Shown piece by piece: positions 48,580-57,280 of a DNA stretch of 64,000 nt. Where the stretch lies: contig NZ_JAPKNJ010000004.1 in NCBI RefSeq assembly GCF_026343945.1, positions 62,001 to 126,000 of the forward strand, written 5' to 3'. This DNA is from Kaistia algarum. Its GTDB lineage: Bacteria; Pseudomonadota; Alphaproteobacteria; Rhizobiales; Kaistiaceae. The notes beneath the pieces are model-generated. The model was given only the letters and a program-made list of their open reading frames with translations. It was not told the origin of the DNA and searched no databases. Position 1 is the stretch's first letter, and every line of letters begins with the position of its first letter. Both the position numbers and the translations under genes were made by a program.

Positions 48580-49608
48580 TTGGCCGTGCGAGCCCGCCGC
48601 CGCGAGGCCAGAAGCGACGTCTGGCCAGCCTTTGTCGACGTTCTGTCCAATCTCCTGCTCGTCTTCATCTTTCTGCTGTCGATCTTCGCGCTCCTGCAAT
48701 TTCTCCAGACGCGTGAGATCAGCGGCAAGGATACGGTGCTCAACCGTCTGAATTCGCAGATCGCCGAACTCACCGAATTGCTCGCCATGGAGCGCTCCGG
48801 CAAGCAGGAGCTGGCCAGCGAACTGGCCAATCTCCAGGCGAGCCTTACCGAGGCCCAGTCCGAGCGCGACAAGCTGAAATCGACGGCCGATTCCTCGTCG
48901 GCGGCGGCAAACTCGGCGGATGGGCAGATCGCCATCATCACCAAGGCGCTGGACAACGAGAAGGTCGTCTCGCAGAAGGCGCTGTCGCAGGTCGAGATCC
49001 TCAACCAGCAGATCGCGGCGCTGCGACGTCAGATCGCGGCTCTGGAAGAAGCCATCGGCGCATCGGAGAAGCGCGACCAGGAGAGCCAGACCCAGATTGC
49101 CGATCTAGGACGCCGGCTGAACGTCGCCCTTGCGCAGCGCGTGCAGGAACTCTCCCGCTACCGTTCCGATTTCTTCGGCCGCCTGCGCGAGATTCTCGGC
49201 AATCGTCCCGACATCCGCGTCGTTGGCGACCGTTTCGTGTTCCAATCCGAAGTGCTGTTCCCGTCCGGCTCGGACGAATTCAACACCGACGGCAAGGTGG
49301 AACTCGACAAGCTCGCTGATGCGATCAAGCAGCTTGAGGGAGAGATTCCGCCGGAAATCGCTTGGGTGCTGCGCGTCGATGGCCACACGGACGCCCGCCC
49401 GCTCTCGGGGACGGGGCGCTTCCGCAACAATTGGGAGCTTTCAGCCGCCCGCGCCATCGCCGTCGTGCGCTATCTGATCGATCGCGGTGTGCAGCCGACG
49501 CATCTAGTCGCGGCTGGCTTCGGCGAATACCAGCCGATCGAGCCGGGCGACAGCGACGAGGCCAACGCCAAGAACCGCCGCATCGAGCTGAAGCTCACCG
49601 AGCGATAG
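48580..49608 (+). CDS. MotB/OmpA-like stator partner with coiled coil
   Basis: 342 residues from a TTG at 48580; a GTG two codons later is an alternative. One transmembrane helix near 18-43 (WPAFVDVLSNLLLVFIFLLSIFALLQF) contains an Asp in the position used for proton binding by MotB/TolR. Residues about 52-180 form a coiled coil (ELTELLAMERSGKQELASEL, LNQQIAALRRQIAALEEAI). The C-terminal OmpA-like domain (RVVGDRFVFQSEVLFPSGSDEF, RVDGHTDARPLSGTGRFRNNWELSAARA) should bind peptidoglycan. Together with the preceding gene it would form an ion-driven, wall-anchored stator. Confidence 0.85.
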   Translation: MAVRARRREARSDVWPAFVDVLSNLLLVFIFLLSIFALLQFLQTREISGKDTVLNRLNSQIAELTELLAMERSGKQELASELANLQASLTEAQSERDKLKSTADSSSAAANSADGQIAIITKALDNEKVVSQKALSQVEILNQQIAALRRQIAALEEAIGASEKRDQESQTQIADLGRRLNVALAQRVQELSRYRSDFFGRLREILGNRPDIRVVGDRFVFQSEVLFPSGSDEFNTDGKVELDKLADAIKQLEGEIPPEIAWVLRVDGHTDARPLSGTGRFRNNWELSAARAIAVVRYLIDRGVQPTHLVAAGFGEYQPIEPGDSDEANAKNRRIELKLTER

Positions 49609-49619
49609 GAGAAGGCGGC

Positions 49620-51407
49620 TCAGGCCGCTTCGCTGCCAAATTGTAGCTCGGCGAGCCGCGCATAGAGGCCGGAGCGACGCACGAGTTCCTCATGCGTCCC
49701 CTCCTCAACGATCTCCCCGCCATCCATGACAAGGATCCGGTCGGCCTTGAGGATCGTCGCCAGCCGATGGGCGATCACGATCGTCGTGCGACCGGCCATC
49801 AGCCCATCGAGCGCCGTCTGCACGGCAACCTCGCTCTCCGCATCCAGCGCGCTCGTGGCCTCGTCGAGCAGCAGCACAGGGGCATCTTTCAGGATCGCGC
49901 GCGCAATTGCCAGGCGCTGGCGCTGGCCGCCGGAAAGCGTGACGCCGCGCTCGCCGAGTTCCGCATCATAGCCATCCGGCAAGGCGGAAAGGAATTCGTC
50001 GGCATGGGCCGCCACGGCCGCGGCGCGGATCTCGTCGCGGCTCGCATCCGCCCGCCCGAAGGCGATGTTCTGGGCGGCGGTGGCGGCGAAGATGATCGTG
50101 TCCTGTGGCACGACCGCGATCGAACGCCGCAGTTCGATCGGGTCGAGCTGGCGGATGTCGATGCCGTCGAACAGGATATTGCCCGACTGCGGATCGTAGA
50201 AGCGCAGGATCAGGTTGAAGAGCGTGCTCTTCCCCGCGCCAGAAGGCCCGACCACGGCGATCCGCTCGCCGGGAGCCACCGAGAAGCGGACGTCACGGAT
50301 GGCAGCCTCGCGCCCGCTCTCGGGATAGGAGAACGAGACGCCAGTGAGCTCGATACGCCCCCGTGGAGACGCCCCGAGCGCCAGCGGCGTCGACGGCGCC
50401 GTCACGGAGGGCCGCTCCGCCAGAATCTCCGAAAGCCGCTCCGCGGCACCGGTCGCATTGGCGATATCGCCCCATACCTGGCTGAGCTCGCCCAGCGCTC
50501 CAGCGCCGATGACGGCGTAGAACAGGAACTGCCCCAGCGTGCCGGCGCTCATCCGGCCCGACAGCACGTCCTGAGCGCCCCACCAGAGTACGGCGACCAT
50601 GCTGGCGAAGACGAGGAAGATGCCGAAGGCCGTAAGCGCCGCGCGCGCCGCCGTCGACTTCCGCGCCGCCTCGAACGCCTCATCCACCGAGCGCGCGAAC
50701 CGGCTCGCGACCGATGCTTCGGCGGTGAAGGCCTGGACCGCGCGCATGGCGCCGATGGCCTCGCTGGCATAGGCGGAAGCGTCGGCGAGGCGATCCTGGG
50801 CCCAGCGCGAGCGGCTGCGCACCTTGCGGCCGAAGCCCACCAGTGGCAGCACGATGATCGGCAGGGCCAGCAGAACCAGGGCGGAAAGATGGGGACTGGT
50901 CACCACCATCATCGCCACGGCACCGAGGAACATGACGACGTTGCGAAGCGCGATCGAAACGTTGGCGCCCGCCACCGCCTTGATCTGCGTCGTGTCGGCA
51001 GTCAGCCGCGAAGTGATCTCGCCCGAGCGGTTGCGGTCGAAATAGTCGATGCCGAGGGCCGTCAAATGGCGGAAGACGTCGGCGCGCAGATCCGCCACGA
51101 CGCGCTCGCCGAGCCAAGTCACGAAGTAAAAACGGAGGCTCGATGCGGCCGCCAGCACGGCGACGACGCCGATCAGGCCGATGAAATAGGTGTTGATGGC
51201 ACCGGCATCGTCGGCGTTGAAGCCGTGGTCGATCATGCGGCGGATCGCTAGCGGCACGGTGAGGGTCGCCAAGGCGGCGGCAATGAGGGCGACGCCCGCG
51301 CCGGCAAGCTGCGCCTTGTAGCGCAGCAGATAGGGGAGCAACATCGCGAGTGGGCGCAGCGACTTGCGGCGCTGCGGCTTGTCCTGCTCCACACTGCGAT
51401 CCGTCAT
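49620..51407 (-). CDS. ABC exporter, fused membrane and ATPase domains
   Basis: 595 residues. Six transmembrane helices fall in about 22-310. The ATPase has Walker A VVGPSGAGKST, a Q-loop with VVPQDTIIF, the signature LSGGQRQRLAIARAI and Walker B VLLLDEATSALD. The half-transporter layout is that of MsbA/LmrA-like exporters and the Rhizobiales ABC transporters next to rpmE. Its substrate is unknown; lipid or drug export are typical for the family. The start at 51407 has GGAG nine bases upstream. Confidence 0.92.
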   Translation of the reverse strand: MTDRSVEQDKPQRRKSLRPLAMLLPYLLRYKAQLAGAGVALIAAALATLTVPLAIRRMIDHGFNADDAGAINTYFIGLIGVVAVLAAASSLRFYFVTWLGERVVADLRADVFRHLTALGIDYFDRNRSGEITSRLTADTTQIKAVAGANVSIALRNVVMFLGAVAMMVVTSPHLSALVLLALPIIVLPLVGFGRKVRSRSRWAQDRLADASAYASEAIGAMRAVQAFTAEASVASRFARSVDEAFEAARKSTAARAALTAFGIFLVFASMVAVLWWGAQDVLSGRMSAGTLGQFLFYAVIGAGALGELSQVWGDIANATGAAERLSEILAERPSVTAPSTPLALGASPRGRIELTGVSFSYPESGREAAIRDVRFSVAPGERIAVVGPSGAGKSTLFNLILRFYDPQSGNILFDGIDIRQLDPIELRRSIAVVPQDTIIFAATAAQNIAFGRADASRDEIRAAAVAAHADEFLSALPDGYDAELGERGVTLSGGQRQRLAIARAILKDAPVLLLDEATSALDAESEVAVQTALDGLMAGRTTIVIAHRLATILKADRILVMDGGEIVEEGTHEELVRRSGLYARLAELQFGSEAA

Positions 51408-51644
51408 CGTCGGGCACTCCATTCCGCGCCCGTCATAGAGCATTCCGGCGTAGTTGCACGCCAGGGCTCCGCTTTTCAAGGCGGGCGTGGGGTCTTGTGC
51501 CAAACCGAGGGGTGGGCTATATCGTCGCCCCGACGAGCGGCCGGTCGCGGCGCGCTGCGATTACCCATTGATCCGGCGACAGGATAACCCTCGGTGAGGG
51601 TACGGCCTGACGGTCCGAAAGACCGAGCCACCGAGGACCGAACG

Positions 51645-51869
51645 ATGAAGCAGAACATCCATCCCGACTACCACACGATCAAGGTCGTGCTGACGAACGG
51701 CACCGAGTACACGACCCGTTCGACCTATGGCTCCGAGGGCGCGACCCTCAATCTCGATATCGATCCGTCGACCCATCCGGCCTGGACCGGCGGCAGCCAG
51801 ACGCTGCTCGACCGTGGTGGCCGCGTGTCGCGCTTCAACAACAAGTTCAAGGGTTTCATCGGCGGCTAA
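51645..51869 (+). CDS. rpmE: Ribosomal protein bL31
   Basis: 74 residues. [19 protein letters not shown], then [25 protein letters not shown] are conserved. The CxxC zinc ribbon of the C+ type is absent, so this is the zinc-free variant, which is the usual alphaproteobacterial form. It is divergent from the ABC exporter gene, with about 240 bases between the starts. Confidence 0.95.
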   Translation: MKQNIHPDYHTIKVVLTNGTEYTTRSTYGSEGATLNLDIDPSTHPAWTGGSQTLLDRGGRVSRFNNKFKGFIGG

Positions 51870-51897
51870 TTCGCCCCTGCCCTTTCGACAGACAAGA

Positions 51898-51923
51898 AAC
51901 CCCGGTCTCGCACCGGGGTTTTT
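51898..51923 (+). terminator. Rho-independent terminator of rpmE
   Basis: AACCCCGG and CCGGGGTT pair around TCTCGCA and are followed by a T-tract (TTTTTGC). It begins about 28 bases after the rpmE stop. Confidence 0.88.
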
Positions 51924-52096
51924 GCTTTTGTGCAGACGGAGATCGATCCAGCAGGTTCACCCAGCAGGGTCACGCGGATACGGCGCTCACCAGGAAAGCG
52001 GCGCGAACATGTGCGGCGCGAGCAACGCGCGGCAGACGGACCTACATCCGTTTGATCAGAAATGGCAGAGCACGGGCCACCAGGGCCGAAACAGGC

Positions 52097-52621
52097 TCAG
52101 GTGCCGCCAAAGGCCCTGGCAAGCCGGCCGAACTGGCGATTGACCTGATTTTCGACCTCGTCGTCGAAGGGAGCGAGACCGTACAGGGCGTCATCCAGGT
52201 GCACAACGCGCTCCTGAAGCCGAATCGAGCGCTCAATGAGGCTGCGCAGCTTCAACGGCAGATCGTCCCAGCCAGCGCCCTGTGTCTGCGTGCCGAAACC
52301 GCGCAGGCGGACCTTGGACTTCTCCTGGAGCGCCTGCTCCGTCGTCATCTCGCCGTCATTGACGGCGCGCTGCAGCAACAGCCAGGATGCGATCTGCATA
52401 AGGCGCGTGGTGAGGCGCATCGATTCGGTCGCATAAGAAAGCGAACCGCCGCGCGATAGATCCCGCGATTCGGTGCGCCCGTCGCCGTCCAGATAGGCAG
52501 CCGTCTCCTCGACGAGGGCCATGCCCTCGCGGAACAGTGCCTTGAACGTTTCGGAATGAGCGAAGCGCTGCCCGAACACGATCGGCGATCCGGCCTCCTC
52601 GTTCGACGCTTCGCTCGACAT
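52097..52621 (-). CDS. DUF1465 family protein
   Basis: 174 residues. FGQRFAHSETFKALFREGMALVEETAAYLDG, LSYATESMRLTTRLMQIASWLLLQRAV and LIERSIRLQERVVHLDDALYG are the family blocks. The fold is predicted all-helical and soluble. Function unknown; the family is confined to alphaproteobacteria. The start at 52621 has a GGGAG site nine bases away; an ATG at 52630 is less well placed. Confidence 0.87.
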   Translation of the reverse strand: MSSEASNEEAGSPIVFGQRFAHSETFKALFREGMALVEETAAYLDGDGRTESRDLSRGGSLSYATESMRLTTRLMQIASWLLLQRAVNDGEMTTEQALQEKSKVRLRGFGTQTQGAGWDDLPLKLRSLIERSIRLQERVVHLDDALYGLAPFDDEVENQVNRQFGRLARAFGGT

Positions 52622-52861
52622 CGACGCCATCTCCCGCACCCTCGCTGTTCGCCTCAGCGGCGAACGCCAGCCGCGCGCCCTGATTCGGCGCACCCCAAAC
52701 AGGAAAGCGCCAACGATGGACCTTATAGTTCAACCAACGATCGCCCTGAAGAGGCCGGGCCACCACGGGGCCGATCTTGTTATGATTTGCCTCGATAATC
52801 TTTTGTTAGGGTTAATGGACGTCATCGCGCCGCACGCCGACAGGCGACGAATCGCGTTCCC

Positions 52862-53053
52862 TCAGCTTTTGAAGAAGGCCGAAGCTGCGACGCGCGACGC
52901 GGACTTCGAGTGATGCGCCTCGCGCAACCGGATGATTTCGGCTTCGAGCAACGCGATGCGAAGCTCGATCTCCTCCAGCGAAAGGGCAGAGAGATCCTCG
53001 CCAAGCGTATGAGGCTTGGGCCTTTGAACCGGCGGGTCTTCGAAGAGAGCCAT
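52862..53053 (-). CDS. DUF1192 small protein
   Basis: 63 residues. The family motif LGEDLSALSLEEIELRIALLEAEIIRLREA is a short coiled coil. The C-terminus is Ala/Ser/Lys-rich. It is divergent from the quinone oxidoreductase gene, a frequent pairing in Rhizobiales. Function unknown. Confidence 0.82.
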   Translation of the reverse strand: MALFEDPPVQRPKPHTLGEDLSALSLEEIELRIALLEAEIIRLREAHHSKSASRVAASAFFKS

Positions 53054-53149
53054 TCGGGTCTCCTTTCCGTGACTGGTCTGTCTGACGAAAATCTAGCAGA
53101 CATGGGCGCGACTTCCATCGCAGCGGATGACATCGAAGGAGTATGGCCC

Positions 53150-54151
53150 ATGTCGGAACTGCCGCAGGAGATGACGGTCATCGCGATTTCGCAGCCCGGG
53201 CCACCGGAAATGTTGAAACCCGAGCGACGTCCCCTCCCCCTGTTACAGGATGGCGAGATCCTGATCGAAGTGGCCGCGGCCGGCGTCAACCGGCCGGATG
53301 TCATGCAACGCCAGGGCCTCTACCCGCCGCCGAAAGGCGCTTCCGATCTGCCCGGCCTCGAGGTTTCAGGCCGTGTGGTACAGACCGGCGGCAGCGCTGC
53401 CCGCTACCGACCCGGCGATATGGTCACGGCGCTCGTCCCCGGCGGCGGCTATGCCGAATATGTGGCCGTGCACGAAACGAACGCTCTTCCGGTGCCGACA
53501 GGCCTGTCGCTGGTCGAGGCAGCCGCATTGCCGGAGACTTTCTTCACGGTCTGGCACAATGTGTTCGAGCGCGGCGGCCTCAAGGCCGGCGAATATCTCC
53601 TGGTCCATGGCGGCTCGTCCGGCATCGGTACGACGGCCATCCAGCTCGGCCGCGCCTTCGGCGCCAAGGCGATCGTGACGGCCGGATCCGCTGAAAAATG
53701 CGCCGCCTGCCTCGATCTCGGTGCCGTCCGCGCCATCGACTATCATCAAGAGGATTTCGTCGAGGCTGTCCGCGAGGCGACCGGCGACCACGGGGCCGAC
53801 GTCATTCTCGATATGGTCGGGGGAGACTATATCGAGCGAAACCTGAAGGCCGCCGCCCCGGACGGGCGAATTGTGCAGATCGCCTTCCAGCGCGGTTCGA
53901 CCGCGACGATCGACTTCCGGAGCCTGATGCTGAAGCGCCTGACGCTGACCGGCTCGACACTCCGCCCGCGGCCCATTGCCTTCAAGGCTGGGATCGCCAA
54001 GGCGCTGGAGCAGCATGTCTGGCCACGCCTCGCCTCCGGCGAGATCCGCCCCCGCATCGACGCCGTCTTTCCGCTTATCGAGGCGTGGAAAGCGCATCGG
54101 CGCATGGAGGAACAGGGTCACATCGGCAAGATCATGCTCAAGGTGCGGTGA
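53150..54151 (+). CDS. NAD(P)H quinone oxidoreductase (zeta-crystallin-like MDR family)
   Basis: 333 residues. AAGVNRPDVMQRQGLYPPP and the nucleotide-binding LVHGGSSGIGTTAIQLGRAFGAKAIVTAGS are typical of the QOR/PIG3 branch. LDMVGGDYIERNL and the C-terminal IGKIMLKV follow. There are no zinc ligands, as expected for this branch. It reduces quinones with NADPH. The start at 53150 has AGGAG ten bases upstream. Confidence 0.92.
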   Translation: MSELPQEMTVIAISQPGPPEMLKPERRPLPLLQDGEILIEVAAAGVNRPDVMQRQGLYPPPKGASDLPGLEVSGRVVQTGGSAARYRPGDMVTALVPGGGYAEYVAVHETNALPVPTGLSLVEAAALPETFFTVWHNVFERGGLKAGEYLLVHGGSSGIGTTAIQLGRAFGAKAIVTAGSAEKCAACLDLGAVRAIDYHQEDFVEAVREATGDHGADVILDMVGGDYIERNLKAAAPDGRIVQIAFQRGSTATIDFRSLMLKRLTLTGSTLRPRPIAFKAGIAKALEQHVWPRLASGEIRPRIDAVFPLIEAWKAHRRMEEQGHIGKIMLKVR

Positions 54152-54209
54152 AACTCTGCTGAACCAACCGACCCTGCCGGCATTGAGCGAGCAGAGAAGG
54201 AGTTCACTC

Positions 54210-54464
54210 ATGGTAGAGATCGACAAGATCCGCGAGAAGATGGCGGTCGTCGACGCACGCGGCAATCATCTGGGCACGGTGGCACGAGTCGAAGGTGATC
54301 GTGAGATCAAGCTTATGCGTACTGATTCGCCCCATGGTCTGCATCACTACATTCCGCTCGACTGGGTTCAGGCCGTTGACGGTAGCGTCCGCCTACGGCA
54401 GGGCGGTTCCAAAATGCAGGCGATCGAGACTAAGCACCACAAATATCGATCAAATTCGACTTAA
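54210..54464 (+). CDS. DUF2171 family protein
   Basis: 84 residues. The PRC-barrel-like block MVEIDKIREKMAVVDARGNHLGTVARVEG and DSPHGLHHYIPLDWVQAVDGSVRL fit DUF2171. Function unknown; members often rise under stress. A GAAGGAG site precedes the start. It follows the quinone oxidoreductase by 58 bases. Confidence 0.82.
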   Translation: MVEIDKIREKMAVVDARGNHLGTVARVEGDREIKLMRTDSPHGLHHYIPLDWVQAVDGSVRLRQGGSKMQAIETKHHKYRSNST

Positions 54465-54618
54465 GACGAGGCAAGATGTCGGTCGAAGCCGGTGCTCTAT
54501 CCAGGAATTTCCGCACAGTCCTTTGCGGCGGGATGTCGGTCGAGACGTGGTTTTTCTTCTTGGGCCCGGAAAAATGAATTAGACTGAGGATGCAAGTTGC
54601 GAGGCATTGGAGGAAATG

Positions 54619-54885
54619 ATGCAACGCCAAAATACCTGGATCTGGATCATAGTCGCGATCATCGTAGTGGTGATCGCATGGTTCTGGTGGAGTTCGAGCA
54701 AGACCGTAGCGCCGCCTCCGCCGGCGACGACGGAACAGCCAGCCCCGGCTCCCGCAGCGCCGGCTCCCGCGCCTGCAACTCCGGCACCCGCTCCGGCTGA
54801 ACCGGCAACCCCGGCACCGGCACCGGCTGAGCCGGCGGCTCCCGCACCGGCTGCTCCCGCTGCCCCGGCTCCGGCGAACCCGTAA
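54619..54885 (+). CDS. Small Pro/Ala-repeat membrane protein
   Basis: 88 residues from the ATG at 54619, which has GGAGG five bases upstream. Upstream TTG and ATG codons are in frame. One transmembrane helix (WIWIIVAIIVVVIAWFWW, about 7-24) is followed by an extended tail made almost only of Pro, Ala, Thr and Glu. It includes two tandem copies of ATPAPAPAEP. The tail is probably periplasmic. Function unknown. Simple-repeat coding makes length variation between strains likely. Confidence 0.72.
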   Translation: MQRQNTWIWIIVAIIVVVIAWFWWSSSKTVAPPPPATTEQPAPAPAAPAPAPATPAPAPAEPATPAPAPAEPAAPAPAAPAAPAPANP

Positions 54886-54908
54886 AGCCGATAACGCTTA
54901 GCCGACGG

Positions 54909-54940
54909 ACCGGCCGTGGCGATGGTCACGGCCGGTCTTT
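54909..54940 (+). terminator. Terminator after the Pro/Ala-repeat gene
   Basis: ACCGGCCGTG and CACGGCCGGT pair perfectly around GCGATGGT and are followed by CTTTC. It begins 23 bases after the stop. Confidence 0.65.
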
Positions 54941-55084
54941 CACAAGGCATGGAGCACAGCCGGTTCCGCGCAAAGCAACGTTTGATTTGCCGCGTCCGTC
55001 AGCCTATATAGCCGTCCATCCCCGTCAAATGACGATCGACTGGCTACGTCGGATGCAGGTCCGGCGAGCGCTCAGGAGAGATTT

Positions 55085-55807
55085 ATGTCCACCACCCCGC
55101 TGATGCCCAAGGCCACTGCCGTCTGGCTCGTCGAGAACACATCGCTCGGCTTCGATCAGATCGCCGAGTTTTGCCGGCTGCATCCGCTTGAGGTGAAGGC
55201 GATCGCCGATGGCGAAGCGGCGCAGACCATCAAGGGTCTCGACCCGGTGCTGACCGGTCAGCTGACCCGCGAGGAAATCGACAAGGCCCAGCGCGACCCG
55301 TCCTATCGGCTGAAGGTCGCCGAGACCAAGGTCCGCATTCCTGTCCAGAAGCGCAAAGGGCCGCGCTATACGCCCGTGTCGCGCCGGCAGGATCGCCCGA
55401 ACGCTATCCTCTGGCTCCTTCGCAACCATCCTGAACTCAAGGATGCTGCGATCATGCGCCTTGTTGGCACCACCAAGCCGACGATTGATTCCATCCGTGG
55501 CCGCAGCCACTGGAATTCGACCAATCTGGCGCCGATGGACCCGGTGACGCTCGGCCTTTGCTCGCAGATCGATCTCGACTTCGAGGTCGACAAGGCGGCC
55601 AAGAGCCTGCCGCCGCGCGAGCCGGGCGCCGAAGGCGATACGCTGCTGCGCGCGGAGGAGACAACGGCATCCGATGCGCTCGCCTCGGCGGCGCTTCGTT
55701 CCTACCGGACAGAAGAGCCGAAGGAGGAAGAACTCGACGCCGACGCCGTCTTTGCCAAGCTCAAATCCCTCAAGGGCCCGGTCGACGACGAAGACGACGG
55801 TCTCTGA
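55085..55807 (+). CDS. DUF1013 protein, cell-cycle transcriptional regulator TrcR family
   Basis: 240 residues. MPKATAVWLVENTSLGFDQIAEFCRLHPLEVKAIADGE has a helix-turn-helix-like N-terminus. RRQDRPNAILWLLRNHPELKDAAIMRLVGTTKPTIDSIR carries a second such segment. Both are hallmarks of DUF1013, which recent annotations call TrcR. The C-terminal 40 residues are acidic. It is conserved across alphaproteobacteria and thought to act in cell-cycle transcription; that name comes from memory of family annotation. A CtrA-type site in this window shows that such regulation is relevant here. Confidence 0.85.
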   Translation: MSTTPLMPKATAVWLVENTSLGFDQIAEFCRLHPLEVKAIADGEAAQTIKGLDPVLTGQLTREEIDKAQRDPSYRLKVAETKVRIPVQKRKGPRYTPVSRRQDRPNAILWLLRNHPELKDAAIMRLVGTTKPTIDSIRGRSHWNSTNLAPMDPVTLGLCSQIDLDFEVDKAAKSLPPREPGAEGDTLLRAEETTASDALASAALRSYRTEEPKEEELDADAVFAKLKSLKGPVDDEDDGL

Positions 55808-55853
55808 GCCCCCTGTCAACGCCGGCGCCGGCACTACGCCGGCGCGCAGCGCC

Positions 55854-56639
55854 CTACTCCTTCACCGGCACCGTATAGTTCAGAGGCATCCGGCCACCAT
55901 CGGCATAGATGGTCTGGCCGGTAATGTAGCTGGCATCGTCCGAAGCCAGGAAGGCCGCGATTGCCGCGATCTCGGACGGCTCGCCGATACGTCCGAGCGG
56001 CGTGCGCGACAGAAGTCGCCGCCGCGCATCGGGATCATGGTTGACGCTCGCCAGGATATCCGTGGCGATCGAGCCCGGTCCGATCGCATTGACGCGGATT
56101 CCATACGTCGCGAGTGACACCGCCATGGATTTGGTCAGCTGGTTGATGCCTCCCTTGGAGACCGTATAGGGCACCTGGTTCGGCAGGCCGAACACAGCAT
56201 TGACCGAAGACATGTTGACGATCGCGCCGGGTGTTCCACCTTCGCCGATCTGCTTGACCATCTGCCGCGCCGCCGCCTGGCCGCAGAGGAAAAACCCCTT
56301 CAGATTGACGCGCAGCACACGGTCGAAGTCTTCTTCCGTGACATCAAGGAAATCGGCCCCGGCGACGATGCCAGCATTGTTCACGAGGATGTCGATCGAG
56401 CCACCAAAGGCGAGGCTCGCCGCCGTCAGATTGTCGACTTCGTCGCGATTGCCGACATCAACGCGCACGAAGCGGCAAGCCCCCAGTTCGCCCAGCGCCT
56501 GAACGGCTTCGGAGCCCCGATCCTCGTCGATATCGGCGATGACGACCCGTGCGCCCTCCTCAAGGAAGCGCTCGGCGATCGCATAGCCTATGCCCTTGGC
56601 AGCTCCGGTGACGACGGCGACCTTGTTGGTCAGTTTCAA
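55854..56639 (-). CDS. Short-chain dehydrogenase/reductase
   Basis: 261 residues from a TTG at 56639, which gives MKLTNKVAVVTGAAKG, the usual SDR start. A GTG at 56660 is the alternative. The cofactor loop TGAAKGIGYAIAERF and DIDED suggest NAD preference. NNAGIVAG, the catalytic Ser-Tyr-Lys (MSSVNAVFGLPNQVPYTVSKGG) and the C-terminal DGGRM are present. The classical SDR active site is complete. The substrate is unknown (glucose dehydrogenase or 3-oxoacyl reductase-like). It is divergent from rpsU. Confidence 0.88.
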   Translation of the reverse strand: MKLTNKVAVVTGAAKGIGYAIAERFLEEGARVVIADIDEDRGSEAVQALGELGACRFVRVDVGNRDEVDNLTAASLAFGGSIDILVNNAGIVAGADFLDVTEEDFDRVLRVNLKGFFLCGQAAARQMVKQIGEGGTPGAIVNMSSVNAVFGLPNQVPYTVSKGGINQLTKSMAVSLATYGIRVNAIGPGSIATDILASVNHDPDARRRLLSRTPLGRIGEPSEIAAIAAFLASDDASYITGQTIYADGGRMPLNYTVPVKE

Positions 56640-56857
56640 TTCGCTTCCGCTCCTCTTCACAATAGTCGATGCTTACCCCTATTCGGGCCGAAAACACAGA
56701 AAAAGCCCGGGTTGGGCGACCACGCTGCTTTGACAGTCCTTTGATACATCTGCTATGAGAGCGGCCGGAATTGGATCGGCCGAGCTGCGGGTGCGCCTGC
56801 TGCCGCGTCGGTACGCTCGGAACCCAACTGGATTTGCAAGAAACAGGACGCAACCGC

Positions 56858-57088
56858 GTGCAGATACTCGTTCGCGACAACAACGTCGATCAGGCCCTGA
56901 AGGTCCTCAAGAAGAAGATGCAGCGCGAAGGCATCTTCCGTGAAATGAAGCTGCACGACTTCTACGAGAAGCCGTCGGTCAAGCGCGCCCGTGAGAAGGC
57001 GGAGGCTGTCCGCCGCGCCCGCAAGCTGGCTCGCAAGAAGGCCCAGCGTGAGCTCGGCATCGTCGCTGCGCCGAAGGCCAAGCACTGA
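56858..57088 (+). CDS. rpsU: Ribosomal protein bS21
   Basis: 76 residues from a GTG preceded by AGGA nine bases upstream. [31 protein letters not shown] and the [30 protein letters not shown] tail are conserved. An in-frame ATG at 56771 would add 29 non-conserved residues and is rejected. Confidence 0.95.
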   Translation: MQILVRDNNVDQALKVLKKKMQREGIFREMKLHDFYEKPSVKRAREKAEAVRRARKLARKKAQRELGIVAAPKAKH

Positions 57089-57280
57089 GTTGCTGCCGGG
57101 CCCAGGCCCGGCGCCATGCTTTCGCCTGTCTGTTGTTGGAATATGGGGGTGACGAAGCGGCGTCTGCCGGGTTCGTTGCCCTTTGTTGTCTTGTGCCCCC
57201 TGCCCTTGCGGTCGTGGGCGCGTTCGAGGAGCCCTTCGATGAAGCCCGCGGCACATCCTGGCCCCGACGCACGCCATGCA

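Noticed and set aside
47560..49608. Zorya defence system (ZorAB)
   Set aside because: The stator-like pair is similar in build, but no ZorC, ZorD or ZorE gene follows, the neighbours are core metabolism, and the coiled coil is in the MotB-like protein.
54475..54545. Direct repeat GATGTCGGTCGA, two copies
   Set aside because: Only two 12-base copies 58 bases apart, with no flanking symmetry or gene link.
56771..56857. N-terminal extension of rpsU by 29 codons
   Set aside because: The extra residues are not ribosomal-protein-like; the GTG at 56858 has a ribosome site and gives the family start.
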